31,557 nt of DNA from JANYIP01 sp031394045 (lineage in GTDB: Bacteria > Actinomycetota > Actinomycetes > Prado026), in assembly GCA_031394045.1 (NCBI GenBank), contig JANMWN010000032.1:1-31557 (forward strand). Direction: 5' to 3'. The notes under the pieces were generated by a model. It was not told the origin of the DNA and made no database searches. It worked only from the letters and a program-made list of their open reading frames with translations. Position numbers and translations under genes: made by a program. Of the stretch, positions 14,849 through 22,703 are shown piece by piece (the stretch's first letter is position 1; each line of letters starts with the position of its first letter).

Positions 14849-15484
14849 TTACTGCATCTCCCAGGTGAAGCCAGCCGTCACGGTCTTGCTCTGGAGCGCG
14901 TTGTCACCAGCGGTGGTACCCGTGGTGGCGAACGTCCAGGCGATCCGGTACGCGACCAGCTGGGTACCCGCCGCGACAGCGACCGGTCCGACAGCGGTGG
15001 CGAACGTGGTCGGCAGCGCCGTGAGCGCAATGCCGGTGGCCACGTTGGTCAGGCCGACCACCGGGAAGCCTCCGCAGCCGATCAGGACGTCAGCAGCGAC
15101 CGGAGCCGCGTCGATGGTGACCTGGATCTGCGCACCGAGCGACGGGGCCGAGTCGGCCAGGGCGCTGCGGTAGAACGCCAGCGAACCTGCAGCAGTGCCG
15201 GTGCTCTTGACCGTGATGCACTTGGTGCCGGTGCTGCCGGGCTTGAGCGCGAGCTCGTTGAAGGTCGCCGTGGTCGTGGCCGCGTACACCGCGGTGCCGC
15301 CGTTGTTCGTCAGCGCCAACGAGCCGGACGTCCATGCGTCGGTGTTGTTCTGGGTGGTCGCCGAGAAGGCCGCGTAGCTGCCCTGCCAGACGAGCAGGCC
15401 TGCGGCCAGCAGACCCGCAACGGGCGCAGCCGCTCGCAGCGCACGACGGCGCCGCTTGTTCTTGTCGTGGTCGTGCGTGTCCAT
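14849..15484 (-). CDS. TasA/CalY-like secreted protein with SipW-dependent signal
   Basis: The 211-aa protein has a very basic N-terminus (KNKRRRR), a hydrophobic segment ~17-38 and then YAAFSATTQNNTDAWTSGSLALTNN. The AFSATT...W.SGS pattern at the cleavage site matches SipW-dependent exported proteins such as TasA and camelysin (CalY). The mature part is Ala/Thr/Gly-rich, predicted mostly beta, with a Cys pair (KCITVKSTG and LIGCGGFP). Family members form surface fibres or act as surface proteases; here a fibre or surface-layer role is inference. GGAGGG precedes the ATG. A sigma-28-like promoter lies ~58 bp upstream, and the cognate-type peptidase gene follows 146 bp downstream on the same strand. 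Confidence 0.82.
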   Translation of the reverse strand: MDTHDHDKNKRRRRALRAAAPVAGLLAAGLLVWQGSYAAFSATTQNNTDAWTSGSLALTNNGGTAVYAATTTATFNELALKPGSTGTKCITVKSTGTAAGSLAFYRSALADSAPSLGAQIQVTIDAAPVAADVLIGCGGFPVVGLTNVATGIALTALPTTFATAVGPVAVAAGTQLVAYRIAWTFATTGTTAGDNALQSKTVTAGFTWEMQ

Positions 15485-15541
15485 GGTTCGTCCCTCCGAG
15501 ATGCGGTGAATGTCGCTGACAGGTCCCCCGACCTTCGATCT

Positions 15542-15569
15542 TCATCGGCCTGTTGCTCAGGGGACTTGA
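15542..15569 (-). promoter_or_regulatory. Possible sigma-28 (FliA/WhiG-like) promoter for the TasA-like gene
   Basis: On the minus strand, TCAAGTCC (15562-15569) and GCCGATGA (15542-15549) are separated by 12 bp, close to the FliA/WhiG pattern TAAAG-type -35 and GCCGATAA -10. It lies 58 bp before the ATG. The match is by eye only. Confidence 0.45.
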
Positions 15570-15633
15570 CTCCCGATCTCGAACGGATTCGCCCGTCTCG
15601 TGAGCTCCGGAGGTACAAGTGGTCCGGACATGC

Positions 15634-15663
15634 CGAGGGCCCCGGCCGAAGCCGGGGCCCTCG
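15634..15663 (-). terminator. Hairpin after the second cold-shock gene
   Basis: A perfect 13-bp stem, CGAGGGCCCCGGC (15634-15646) and GCCGGGGCCCTCG (15651-15663), is closed by a CGAA tetraloop. It lies 43 nt downstream of the cold-shock stop and has no T-run. It probably isolates that gene from the TasA-like transcription unit. Confidence 0.65.
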
Positions 15664-15705
15664 CGGGTCTAGCGCCTTGCCAAGCTCAGACGAGGAGTCT
15701 GAGAA

Positions 15706-15909
15706 CTAGGCGGGGCGGACCTGCTCTGCCTGCGGGCCCTTCGGGCCCTGGGTGATCTCGAACTCCACGCGCTGGTTCTCGTCGAGCGAACGGTAGCCGT
15801 CCGCCACGATCGCGGAGAAGTGAACGAAGACGTCAGCGCCTCCGCCATCCTGCGCAATGAAGCCGAAGCCCTTCTCGGCGTTGAACCACTTCACGGTGCC
15901 CTGTGCCAT
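15706..15909 (-). CDS. Cold-shock protein (CspA family), second copy
   Basis: This is a 67-aa cold-shock domain with RNP1 KGFGFI and RNP2 VFVHF, almost identical to the copy at 6447-6653. It differs mainly near Gln4, at AQDGGG against AVDGGG, and in the DENQRVEFEITQGPKG segment. It acts as an RNA chaperone in the cytoplasm. The start at ATG 15909 is supported by GAAGGAG 9 nt upstream; the longer open frame to 16113 is not coding-like. The gap to the M15-like gene holds a T-tailed terminator at 16003-16032 and an upstream leader of ~90 nt in which the promoter must lie. Confidence 0.95.
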   Translation of the reverse strand: MAQGTVKWFNAEKGFGFIAQDGGGADVFVHFSAIVADGYRSLDENQRVEFEITQGPKGPQAEQVRPA

Positions 15910-16002
15910 GTGCTTGTCTCCTTCGGGGGACTTCTTCCAGACTCGCACCTCGCGAGCCTGCGGCTGCTGCCTGCATCCCCTCCCGGGAAAGCTACCTGAC
16001 GG

Positions 16003-16032
16003 AAAAACGCCCGCGACCAGAAGCCGCGGGCG
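16003..16032 (-). terminator. Intrinsic terminator of the M15-like lipoprotein gene
   Basis: CGCCCGCG (16008-16015) pairs with CGCGGGCG (16025-16032) around a 9-nt loop, and the minus strand continues with TTTTT (16003-16007). This classical rho-independent structure lies about 98 nt past the stop of the 16131-17186 gene. Confidence 0.8.
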
Positions 16033-16130
16033 TCCAAGAACGTACGAGGAACTGCAACTGCAACCGCGGAAACCGTAGCACGGATCGGGCGAAGTCCAAC
16101 AGCAGCGCCGCACGGGAGCTTTGCGGCCGG

Positions 16131-17186
16131 CTACGCGTGAAATCCCAGGTGGATGTGGTCGTGGTGGGTGTTGTCGCTGAAGTACCGGCTACCACCGCCG
16201 TCCAGGTCGACCGGGCCACCCACCTGGTAGGCACCGAGGGCGATGCCCAGCCGCATCGCCGACTCGACGAGGGCGCGGTTGGCCGGCTCGACCACAGCCT
16301 TGCCGTCGACGGCCCAGATGTCGACGGCGTGGCCCGGGGGGTGATCGCTGCGGCGGGAGGTCCCGAAGACGTACAGCGGGTGGCCAGACTTCACCACGCT
16401 CAGGTCGATCACGTGCCGGTCGGCCAGTCCCCTCAGCGCACTGAGCACGCCGGGCGAGATGGTCCCGGACCGGAGGTCGGCGTGCGCCGCGACGGGCAGC
16501 CGCAACCGAGGTTCGGCGAGCAGGCCGGCGGCCAGGCTGGACAGCCGGGTGGCCGGCGCACCCGGAGCCGCCGGGTGCAGGGCGGTGACCCGCCAGTGGG
16601 GGGTCGCGGCGACCAGGCGTACGTCCACGGTGGTGCCGCCGGCGGTCACGGCCGGGCCGGACGGGCCGGACGCGCCGGACGCCGCCGCCGTCCCGGCGAG
16701 CCACTGCCGCAAGACCACGAGCACGCTGGACGAGGCGGACAAGATGCCGCCGTACTGGGCGTCGACGACCTGGACAGCAGCCGACGGCTCGGTCGTGAGC
16801 AGGCCGGCGAGCTGGTCGGCCAGCCTGGGGTCGTAGCCGAGTGCGGCCGCTCGCGCCCGCGCCGCGGCCAGTCCGCGCCCACCGGGCGGCCACGCCAGGA
16901 CCGCCTCGAGCAGGCGGACCGCCCGGAGCTTCACCGCAGGCGAGACCTCGCTCGCGGTTGGTCGCCAAGGGTGCGTGACCGGCAGCGTGGCGATGCCCGG
17001 AGCCGCAGGAGTCAGCGTCGGGCTGGGCGAGCCGGTCGGCGGCGCGCTGGGCGTGGTCGCTGGCGACGAAGGCTGCCCCGACGCTGCCGGGGACGCCGAG
17101 GATGTGCACCCGGGCAGCAGCCCCGCCCCGGTGGCAGCGAGCCCGGACAGCAGCAGCCGTCGGCCAAGGGTCGGTCCTTGGGACAT
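16131..17186 (-). CDS. M15-like (VanY/hedgehog-fold) lipoprotein peptidase
   Basis: The protein is 351 aa. The N-terminus GRRLLLSGLAATGAGLLPGC has a twin arginine at 9-10 and a lipobox with Cys27, so it is likely an exported lipoprotein. A Ser/Pro/Thr linker (~28-70) follows, then a helical part and a C-terminal zinc-peptidase-like domain. HPPGHAVDIW gives His286 and Asp289, and HHDHIHLGF (341-349) supplies the last metal ligand, as in D-Ala-D-Ala carboxypeptidase-type M15 folds. A peptidoglycan-related role is likely, but the exact bond cut is unknown. GAGGGAG precedes ATG 17186; the frame open to 17933 overlaps trmB and is not used. It is divergent from trmB with 96 bp between. Confidence 0.8.
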   Translation of the reverse strand: MSQGPTLGRRLLLSGLAATGAGLLPGCTSSASPAASGQPSSPATTPSAPPTGSPSPTLTPAAPGIATLPVTHPWRPTASEVSPAVKLRAVRLLEAVLAWPPGGRGLAAARARAAALGYDPRLADQLAGLLTTEPSAAVQVVDAQYGGILSASSSVLVVLRQWLAGTAAASGASGPSGPAVTAGGTTVDVRLVAATPHWRVTALHPAAPGAPATRLSSLAAGLLAEPRLRLPVAAHADLRSGTISPGVLSALRGLADRHVIDLSVVKSGHPLYVFGTSRRSDHPPGHAVDIWAVDGKAVVEPANRALVESAMRLGIALGAYQVGGPVDLDGGGSRYFSDNTHHDHIHLGFHA

Positions 17187-17282
17187 CGCTGCTCCCTCGT
17201 CGTCGGCCGGGGTGTTCCGGGTGTTCCCCTCCAGTCTCCCCCGGGCACCGGCGGACGGCCGTCGGCCGCATACCGTGGGCCC

Positions 17283-18086
17283 GTGCCAAGCTCCGAGCGG
17301 CCGATCCGCACCTTCCACCCGCGTCGCGGTCGGGTCACCGTCCGACAGGCCGAGGCGATCGAGCGGCTCTGGCCCGCGTACGGGGTCGACGTCGACGGAA
17401 GGCTGCTCGACCTGGGCCGGCTCTTCGGCGACGACCGGCCCGTGGTCCTCGAGATCGGGTTCGGCACCGGCGAGGCAACCGCGACCATGGCGGCTGCCGA
17501 CCCGGGCACCAACGTGCTGGCCGTCGACGTGCACACACCCGGCTTCGGGCGCCTGCTGCAGCGGATCGGCACCGAACGGCTGAGCAACGTACGCATCGTC
17601 TCGGGCGACGCCGTCGACCTCGTGCGGGACATGCTCGCCCCGGACACCCTCGCAGGGATCCGGGTCTTCTTCCCCGACCCGTGGCCGAAGGTGCGGCACC
17701 AGAAGCGCCGCCTGGTGCAGCCGGAGTTCGTCGCGATGGCGGTCACCCGTCTCGAGCAGGGCGGCGAGCTGCACCTGGCGACCGACTGGGCCGGCTACGC
17801 CGAGCAGATGCGCACGGTTCTGGACGCCGAACCAGGGCTCACCAAGCGCCTCGACATCGTTGGACCAGGTCAGCCACGCCCGGCCGGACGGCCGGTCACG
17901 CGGTTCGAACGGGCCGGGCTGGCCAAGGGGCACGAGGTCGTCGACCTGGTGTATTCGCGGGTCGAAGGCTCAAGCGCCCGCCCCGCGGTCCCGATCCCAG
18001 AGGTAGTCAAACGAACGGGGTCGACGTGGCCGGCAGTGGAACGCCCCTCGAGGGTTGGTACAGCGACCCCAACGACCCGGGCCTGA
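17283..18086 (+). CDS. trmB: tRNA (guanine-N7-)-methyltransferase
   Basis: The 267-aa protein makes m7G46 in tRNA using S-adenosylmethionine. It shows the SAM loop VLEIGFGTGEA (residues 55-65), the acidic DVHTPG after strand 2, and the family signature FFPDPWPKVRHQKRRL (129-144). The C-terminal TDWAGYAEQM and TRFERAG elements are also present. The start is GTG 17283, without SD and with a TACCGT box 6 nt upstream, suggesting a leaderless message. The last ~40 residues go beyond the usual end of the family and overlap the next gene by 61 nt. Confidence 0.95.
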   Translation: MPSSERPIRTFHPRRGRVTVRQAEAIERLWPAYGVDVDGRLLDLGRLFGDDRPVVLEIGFGTGEATATMAAADPGTNVLAVDVHTPGFGRLLQRIGTERLSNVRIVSGDAVDLVRDMLAPDTLAGIRVFFPDPWPKVRHQKRRLVQPEFVAMAVTRLEQGGELHLATDWAGYAEQMRTVLDAEPGLTKRLDIVGPGQPRPAGRPVTRFERAGLAKGHEVVDLVYSRVEGSSARPAVPIPEVVKRTGSTWPAVERPSRVGTATPTTRA

Positions 18087-19195
18087 TCCGGTGGTGGGAC
18101 GGGCGTGACTGGACCTCTCACGTCCGTCACCTGCCCCTCGCTACGCAGCCAACGCCGCCCGTCGCAGCCGCCGTAGCCATAGCCCCTGTCCCGGCCCTCC
18201 CGGCCGTCGCGGAGGTGATCCCGGTCGACGGGGTGCCGCTGCCGATCCCCACGGAGGAGCCTCCTCCGGCCGTGCCCGTGGGGCCGCCCAGCCGGTCGCT
18301 GGACATCCTGACCGAGTCGGCCCCAGCGGAAACCCGTTCGATGCCGAGCCGTCGCACCCTTGCCATCGTCGCCGCCGCGACGGTCGCGGTGCTGGCCGTA
18401 GCCGGGATCGGCGCCAAGGTGCTCGGCACGTTCAGCTCCGACGACTCCACGGCCGCCGGCGCGGGGACCACCGTGCAGCCGGTCGCCATGGCCCCCAACG
18501 TCGCACCCAAGGTCGGCCAGTGCTTCGTCGGCGCGTCCAAGGTGCCCGCCACGGGCGCGGTCTTCATCGGCAGTCTCAAGAAGCTTCCGTGCGCCCAGCA
18601 GCACGACCTCGAGGTCTACGCGCTCGCGACGTACGTCGGCCCGCTACCGACCAAGCAGCAGGCGGCGCTGGCCGCGGCCGGAGCACGATGCCCGTCGCCC
18701 GAGGCGTACGTGGCCGACCACTTCCGTTGGGCCGAGCGATTCGGGACGCTACCGATCGTGGGGACCGCCGCGAAGGGGAAGGCCAAGACCTGGCTCGCGT
18801 GCGGCGTCGTGCTGGGCAAGACGGCCGGTGGCGAGGTCGAGGCGGTGTCCGGGTCGGTCAAGGGGGTCATCTCGGCACCGGGTGCCATGGCCAAGTACGG
18901 AGTCTGCACGCCGAGCCGTCCGGCCGCCAAGGTCGCCACTGTTCCGTGCGCCGGGCACCACGGCATGTACCTCGTCGCCGTGCTCCCCATCGCCACGGCA
19001 GGCGGGAAGTACCCAGGAGCGGCAGCCGCGGCGGCACTGAGCCGGAAGGCCTGCGCGACCTTCGCCGGCAGCGTGAAGGCGGACCCGCTCGGCGCTCTCG
19101 TCGGGGCGCCGACCGCCGCAGAGTGGGCAGCCGGAAGGACGAGCGCCTCCTGCTTCATCTCGCTGGACGGGATTCCCGGGTCCGGTGTGAGCTGA
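18026..19195 (+). CDS. DUF2510 / septum-formation-like membrane protein
   Basis: The protein is about 389 aa. An N-terminal DUF2510 motif (GWYSDPNDPGLIRWWDG.DW, residues 10-29) leads into a Pro/Val-rich linker, a single membrane helix at ~111-132 and an extracellular part. That part has four or more cysteines in two repeats of the form VGQCFVG...LPCAQQHDLEVYA and YGVCTP...VPCAGHHGMYLVA. This repeat resembles the Septum_form (PF13845) domain of actinobacterial membrane proteins. The role in division or envelope is not proven. GTG 18026 is the first start ahead of the DUF2510 motif and lies inside the trmB 3' end, so coupling with trmB is likely. It converges with the aldo/keto reductase gene, 31 bp apart. 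Confidence 0.78.
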   Translation: MAGSGTPLEGWYSDPNDPGLIRWWDGRDWTSHVRHLPLATQPTPPVAAAVAIAPVPALPAVAEVIPVDGVPLPIPTEEPPPAVPVGPPSRSLDILTESAPAETRSMPSRRTLAIVAAATVAVLAVAGIGAKVLGTFSSDDSTAAGAGTTVQPVAMAPNVAPKVGQCFVGASKVPATGAVFIGSLKKLPCAQQHDLEVYALATYVGPLPTKQQAALAAAGARCPSPEAYVADHFRWAERFGTLPIVGTAAKGKAKTWLACGVVLGKTAGGEVEAVSGSVKGVISAPGAMAKYGVCTPSRPAAKVATVPCAGHHGMYLVAVLPIATAGGKYPGAAAAAALSRKACATFAGSVKADPLGALVGAPTAAEWAAGRTSASCFISLDGIPGSGVS

Positions 19196-19226
19196 CCCGT
19201 GCCCGCAGGGGCCGCCTCAGCCAGGT

Positions 19227-20186
19227 TCAGCCAGACGTCAGTCGGGTCGTCAGCCGGTCGAGCTCGGCCAGATCGTCAGTCGTCGGTTCCCAGCCGCCCG
19301 CGGCCACGTTTGCGGCCACCTGCTCGGGCGTGGTAGCGCCGGCGATGATCGAAGCGACCGCCGGCTGAGCCGCGAGGCCGCCGATCGCGACGTCGAGGAG
19401 CGTGCGCCCGCGCTCGGCCGCGAACTTCTCCACCGCCTCGATCCGGTCCCAGGGCGCGTCCTCGAGCAGCTCGACGTGCGTCGACCGGGCGAGCCGGCTG
19501 CCCGCGGGCGCTGCGGCTCCACGGTGGTACTTGCCCGTGAGCAGGCCGTGCTCCAGAGGGAAGAACGGCAGCAGCCCGACGCCGGAGGCCAGGCAGGCCG
19601 GGACCAGCTCACGTTCAGCCGCACGGTCGATGACGCTGTACTTGTCCTGGGTGCTCACGAAGCGGCTGGTCAGCCGGGACCGCGCCGTCCACTCGGCCTC
19701 GACGACCTGCCAGCCGGCGAACTGCGAGCTGCCGAGGTGCAGCACCTTGCCCGCGCGGACCAGGTCGTCCAGAGCGGCCAGCGTCTCCTCGATCGGGGTC
19801 GCCGGGTCCGGCTCGTGCATCTGCAGCAGGTCGATCCGGTCGGTACGCAACCGGCGCAGCGAGGCCTCCACCGCCGTACGTACGTAGCGCCGGGAGCCAC
19901 GCGCCGCCCAGTCCAGCCCGGCGACGCCGCCCATGGGCTTGCCGAACTTGGTGGCCAGCACCACCTCGTCCCGATGGCCGGCGAGCGCCTCGCCCAGCAG
20001 CTCCTCGGACGAGCCGACCGGGTCGCCGTAGCTGTCTGCGGTGTCCAAGAGCGTGATCCCGTGGTCGATCGCTGCGTGCACGACGGCCGCAGTGGCTTCG
20101 CGCCCGATCCGGCCGCCGAAGTTGTTGCACCCCAGCCCGACCACCGAGACCACGAGCCCTGACCGTCCAAGCCGCCGGAGGCGCAT
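19227..20186 (-). CDS. Aldo/keto reductase
   Basis: The 319-aa TIM-barrel oxidoreductase has the AKR tetrad visible: Asp48 and Tyr53 in LLDTADSYG, Lys80 in LATKFG and His124 in LLQMHEP. The C-terminal SIIAGATTPEQVAANVAA is the usual NADP-binding region. It should reduce carbonyl substrates with NADPH; the natural substrate is unknown. GGAAGG lies 5 nt before the ATG. It is the last gene of a minus-strand set, 72 nt after the M23 gene. Confidence 0.93.
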   Translation of the reverse strand: MRLRRLGRSGLVVSVVGLGCNNFGGRIGREATAAVVHAAIDHGITLLDTADSYGDPVGSSEELLGEALAGHRDEVVLATKFGKPMGGVAGLDWAARGSRRYVRTAVEASLRRLRTDRIDLLQMHEPDPATPIEETLAALDDLVRAGKVLHLGSSQFAGWQVVEAEWTARSRLTSRFVSTQDKYSVIDRAAERELVPACLASGVGLLPFFPLEHGLLTGKYHRGAAAPAGSRLARSTHVELLEDAPWDRIEAVEKFAAERGRTLLDVAIGGLAAQPAVASIIAGATTPEQVAANVAAGGWEPTTDDLAELDRLTTRLTSG

Positions 20187-20258
20187 GGAAACCCTTCCTG
20201 GAGTTCGACTGCGGCCCGCCTGATCGACTGGCTCCGACCAGCCTAGGGCGCCCTCGGA

Positions 20259-21014
20259 TCAGCAGTGCAGCAGGAGAGCGGGGTCGGGCGAGAGGCCGAG
20301 CCAGAGCGAGCGTTCCGACGGTCGGGCCACCCCCGGGTAGTCGGGCCCGACGTCCAGCAGGTCGAGGATCAGCTGCACATGCACGTGCGGGGCCCAGTAA
20401 CCGTTGGTGGGTGGCGTCCCCACCCACCCGATCAGCTCGCCGGCCTCGACCGGCTGGCCGACTCGCGTCAGGTCGAGCGTCCGCAGCGAGAGGTGCCCGT
20501 ACAGGGACCAGAAACGCACGCCGTCGTCGGTCTGGTGCTCGAGGATCACCACGGGCCCGTAGTCGAGCCGGACGTTGTTGTTCCGCAGCACCGAGACGGT
20601 GCCGGGGAGCGGCGCGCAGACCGGTGCTTCGCCGGGGGTCCACACGTCGAGCGCCAGGTGGACCGAGCGCCGTTCGGCACCGGGGTCGTCGGCGGACTCG
20701 TACTCGGGAGTGGTGTAGATGCTGCGCTGCTCGCCGTACCCGCCGAGTCCGACGGCGTCGGCGTCGCCGTCGACGACCGAGCGGATCAGCGGGTCGAAGC
20801 GCTCGGGCGTTGCTCCGGCGTCGGCGCTGCTGACGGTCGCGCTGGTCAGCGACAGGTCGACGGGGAACGTACGCAGCTGGGTCCACGACGTACGCAGGAG
20901 CGGGGCCGGGTCGGCGCCTGCGAGATGGCGTCGTACCTGCTCCGCTTCCGGGTGGGGATCACGCCCGTCGGCGTCGCGGGCGCGGTAGGTGGCCAACCGC
21001 TCGCTCCCCTGCAC
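20259..21014 (-). CDS. Stand-alone M23-like domain protein without signal peptide
   Basis: The protein is about 251 aa. After ~115 polar residues it has an M23/LytM-like fold: RRSVHLALDVWTP (His and Asp of the HxGxD motif, Gly replaced by Ala), VILEH, SLYGHLS and HVHVQL (HxH). It ends WLGLSPDPALLLHC. From memory this region resembles the M23 module found inside long actinobacterial proteins joining a phosphotransferase, M23 and class III aminotransferase; here the other modules are absent. No signal peptide or membrane helix is visible, so secretion is doubtful. Start choice is uncertain: GTG 21014, or TTG 20996 which has GGGGAG 7 nt upstream. It begins 17 nt after the TIGR03086 stop. Confidence 0.65.
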   Translation of the reverse strand: MQGSERLATYRARDADGRDPHPEAEQVRRHLAGADPAPLLRTSWTQLRTFPVDLSLTSATVSSADAGATPERFDPLIRSVVDGDADAVGLGGYGEQRSIYTTPEYESADDPGAERRSVHLALDVWTPGEAPVCAPLPGTVSVLRNNNVRLDYGPVVILEHQTDDGVRFWSLYGHLSLRTLDLTRVGQPVEAGELIGWVGTPPTNGYWAPHVHVQLILDLLDVGPDYPGVARPSERSLWLGLSPDPALLLHC

Positions 21015-21031
21015 CGCTGGAACGTACCGCG

Positions 21032-21604
21032 CTAGGGCCCCGCCGGTCCGGGTGACGACTCGGGCGTCCACCCCGGAGAGCGGCCGAGGAAGGCGACCAG
21101 CCGCCCCACCGAGCCGGCCGCCTCGTCGGCCTCGGCCTCGAGCCCGAAGGCCTGGCCCGGACCCCGGTACTCGGACTTGAGCATCTCCCGACCGGTACGA
21201 AGGGCAGGCTCGGCCTCTGCCGCCGTGAACGTCACGGGCTGTCCGGTGGCCGTAGCCAGGTCCCACCCGTGGCCGACGTACTCCATCAGCAGCATCCCGA
21301 CCGGGAGCTTCTCGGCCTCGGGCCGACCTGACCGGTACGCGCCGACGATCGAGCGCGCCGCGGCGCGGAACTCCCCCGCCGGATCCGCGCCTGCACGGAA
21401 GTCGTTCGGGTCACCCTCGAAGGTGCTTCCCGTGACCCTCGCGGCGAAGCTGCTCGCCCAGCCGACCAGATGGTCGACGAGCCTGGCCACGTCGTAGTCG
21501 GCACAGGGGGTCGGCAGCCCGGCCTGGTCAGCACTGACACCCGCCAGGATCGCCTCGGTCCGGCGAAGCGCCGACTCCAGCTGGTCGATCTCGGACGCCT
21601 CCAT
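21032..21604 (-). CDS. TIGR03086 / DinB-like metal-binding protein
   Basis: The 190-aa four-helix protein belongs to the mycothiol-dependent maleylpyruvate-isomerase-like (MDMPI/DinB) group. LPTPCADYDVARLVDHLVGW and EYVGHGWDLA provide the His residues expected to bind a divalent metal. The family includes mycothiol S-transferases, but this member's substrate is unknown. ATG 21604 is chosen over the upstream open frame (to 21682), which overlaps the divergent gene's start region. It is followed closely by the M23 and aldo/keto reductase genes on the same strand. Confidence 0.82.
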   Translation of the reverse strand: MEASEIDQLESALRRTEAILAGVSADQAGLPTPCADYDVARLVDHLVGWASSFAARVTGSTFEGDPNDFRAGADPAGEFRAAARSIVGAYRSGRPEAEKLPVGMLLMEYVGHGWDLATATGQPVTFTAAEAEPALRTGREMLKSEYRGPGQAFGLEAEADEAAGSVGRLVAFLGRSPGWTPESSPGPAGP

Positions 21605-21666
21605 ACGCGTGGACAGTAGTGTTCGCGTCGACGTCGTGCTAGATCGGTCCGACGGAAGGGCCAGCT

Positions 21667-22233
21667 GTGAGCTCAGAGGCAAGGCCGGCCGCGCCCGCGG
21701 GTTCGGCGGCGCTCGCGGGAGCGCTGCTCGTCGGGGCCGCTGTGTCGGTCTCGATGGGTGTCTACGCCAAGGTCCACACCGCGGCGCTGCGTCCGCTGTT
21801 CACCCTGGGCTTCTCGGGCATGCTGCAGATGAAGAGCTGGCTGACGACCGCCGCCGCGCTGCTGCTCGTCGTCCAGCTCGTCACCGCGCTGTGGATGTGG
21901 GGCCGGCTCCCCCGCGCCGGTGCCGCTCCGCCGTGGACTGCGCCGGTGCACCGCTGGAGCGGCTCGGTGGCCTTCGTCCTGACGCTCCCGGTCGCGCTGC
22001 ACTGCATCTGGTCGCTCGGCTTCGTCACCAGCAGCCCCCGTGTCGTGGTGCACGGGCTCGCCGGCTGCGCCTTCTACGGCGCGTACGCGGCCAAGATGTT
22101 GGCGCTGCGGCTGCCCCGCCTGCCCGGCTGGGTGCTGCCGGTCCTCGGCGGGGGCGTGCTGTCGTCGCTCGTGCTGCTGTGGCTGAGTGCTGCCCTGTGG
22201 TTCTTCACCCGTACCGGCGTCCCGCTGATCTGA
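21667..22233 (+). CDS. Polytopic membrane protein, His-rich (cytochrome b561/DUF6529-like)
   Basis: The 188-aa protein has about five hydrophobic helices (~14-34, 57-79, 98-118, 127-147, 155-180). His95, His112 and His129 are spaced 17 residues apart at helix ends, with His37 earlier, a pattern suited to heme ligands. I assign it to the DUF6529/b561-like type by look only. The start is GTG 21667 with GGAAGGG upstream. The Rieske gene follows after 11 nt with a strong SD, so the two likely form an electron-transfer pair at the membrane, with a third 30-aa membrane peptide after it. Confidence 0.72.
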   Translation: MSSEARPAAPAGSAALAGALLVGAAVSVSMGVYAKVHTAALRPLFTLGFSGMLQMKSWLTTAAALLLVVQLVTALWMWGRLPRAGAAPPWTAPVHRWSGSVAFVLTLPVALHCIWSLGFVTSSPRVVVHGLAGCAFYGAYAAKMLALRLPRLPGWVLPVLGGGVLSSLVLLWLSAALWFFTRTGVPLI

Positions 22234-22244
22234 AGGAGGTGCCG

Positions 22245-22691
22245 ATGTCCCCCGCCGAACTGACTCGCCGATCGGTCCTGTCGGGCTGCGCGGTGTCCGC
22301 GGCCGCGGGCGTGGTCGGCTTCACCGTGGCCAACGGCAGCGACGCAGCCAAGCCCAGGAGCGCGACGGAGGCTGCGAACGCGTACGGCACCGTCCAGTCC
22401 GGTGGGCAGGTGCTCGCCAAGCTCGATCAGGTGCCCGCTGGCGGTGGGCTCGTCGTCGAGAGCGCCAGGGTGGTGCTGGTCAAGGACGCGCAGGGTGCGG
22501 TGCAGGGCTTCTCGGCCGTGTGCCCCCATCAGGGCTGCACAGTTGGATCCGTCGAGGCCGGCGCGATCGTCTGCCCGTGCCACGGCAGCCGCTTCGACGT
22601 CGCCACCGGCGCCGCCGTGCAGGGACCGGCCACTACGGGCCTGGCCAAGGTGACCGTCGTGGTCAAGGGCGACAGTGTCTACGCGGGCTGA
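22245..22691 (+). CDS. Rieske [2Fe-2S] protein with Tat signal
   Basis: The 148-aa protein starts with a twin-arginine-like signal (TRRSVLSGCAVSAAAGVVGF), where a lipobox-like Cys15 could also anchor it. A Rieske domain follows with ligands Cys93/His95 in CPHQGC and Cys110/His113 in CPCHGS, plus the disulfide pair Cys98/Cys112. It should carry one electron at a fairly high potential on the outer membrane face. AAGGAGGT 5 nt before ATG 22245 is the best ribosome site in the window. No cytochrome bc1 genes are nearby; the membrane partner is probably the preceding His-rich protein. Confidence 0.93.
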   Translation: MSPAELTRRSVLSGCAVSAAAGVVGFTVANGSDAAKPRSATEAANAYGTVQSGGQVLAKLDQVPAGGGLVVESARVVLVKDAQGAVQGFSAVCPHQGCTVGSVEAGAIVCPCHGSRFDVATGAAVQGPATTGLAKVTVVVKGDSVYAG

Positions 22692-22703
22692 AGGGCGAGG
22701 CCG

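Noticed and set aside
16604..16690. GCCGGAC-rich short repeats inside the M15-like gene
   Set aside because: They encode a Gly/Ser/Pro-rich loop in frame and look like simple codon repetition, not a functional repeat.
15903..17282. Long plus-strand open frame upstream of trmB
   Set aside because: It is antisense to the M15-like gene with no family signal; only the part from GTG 17283 is trmB.
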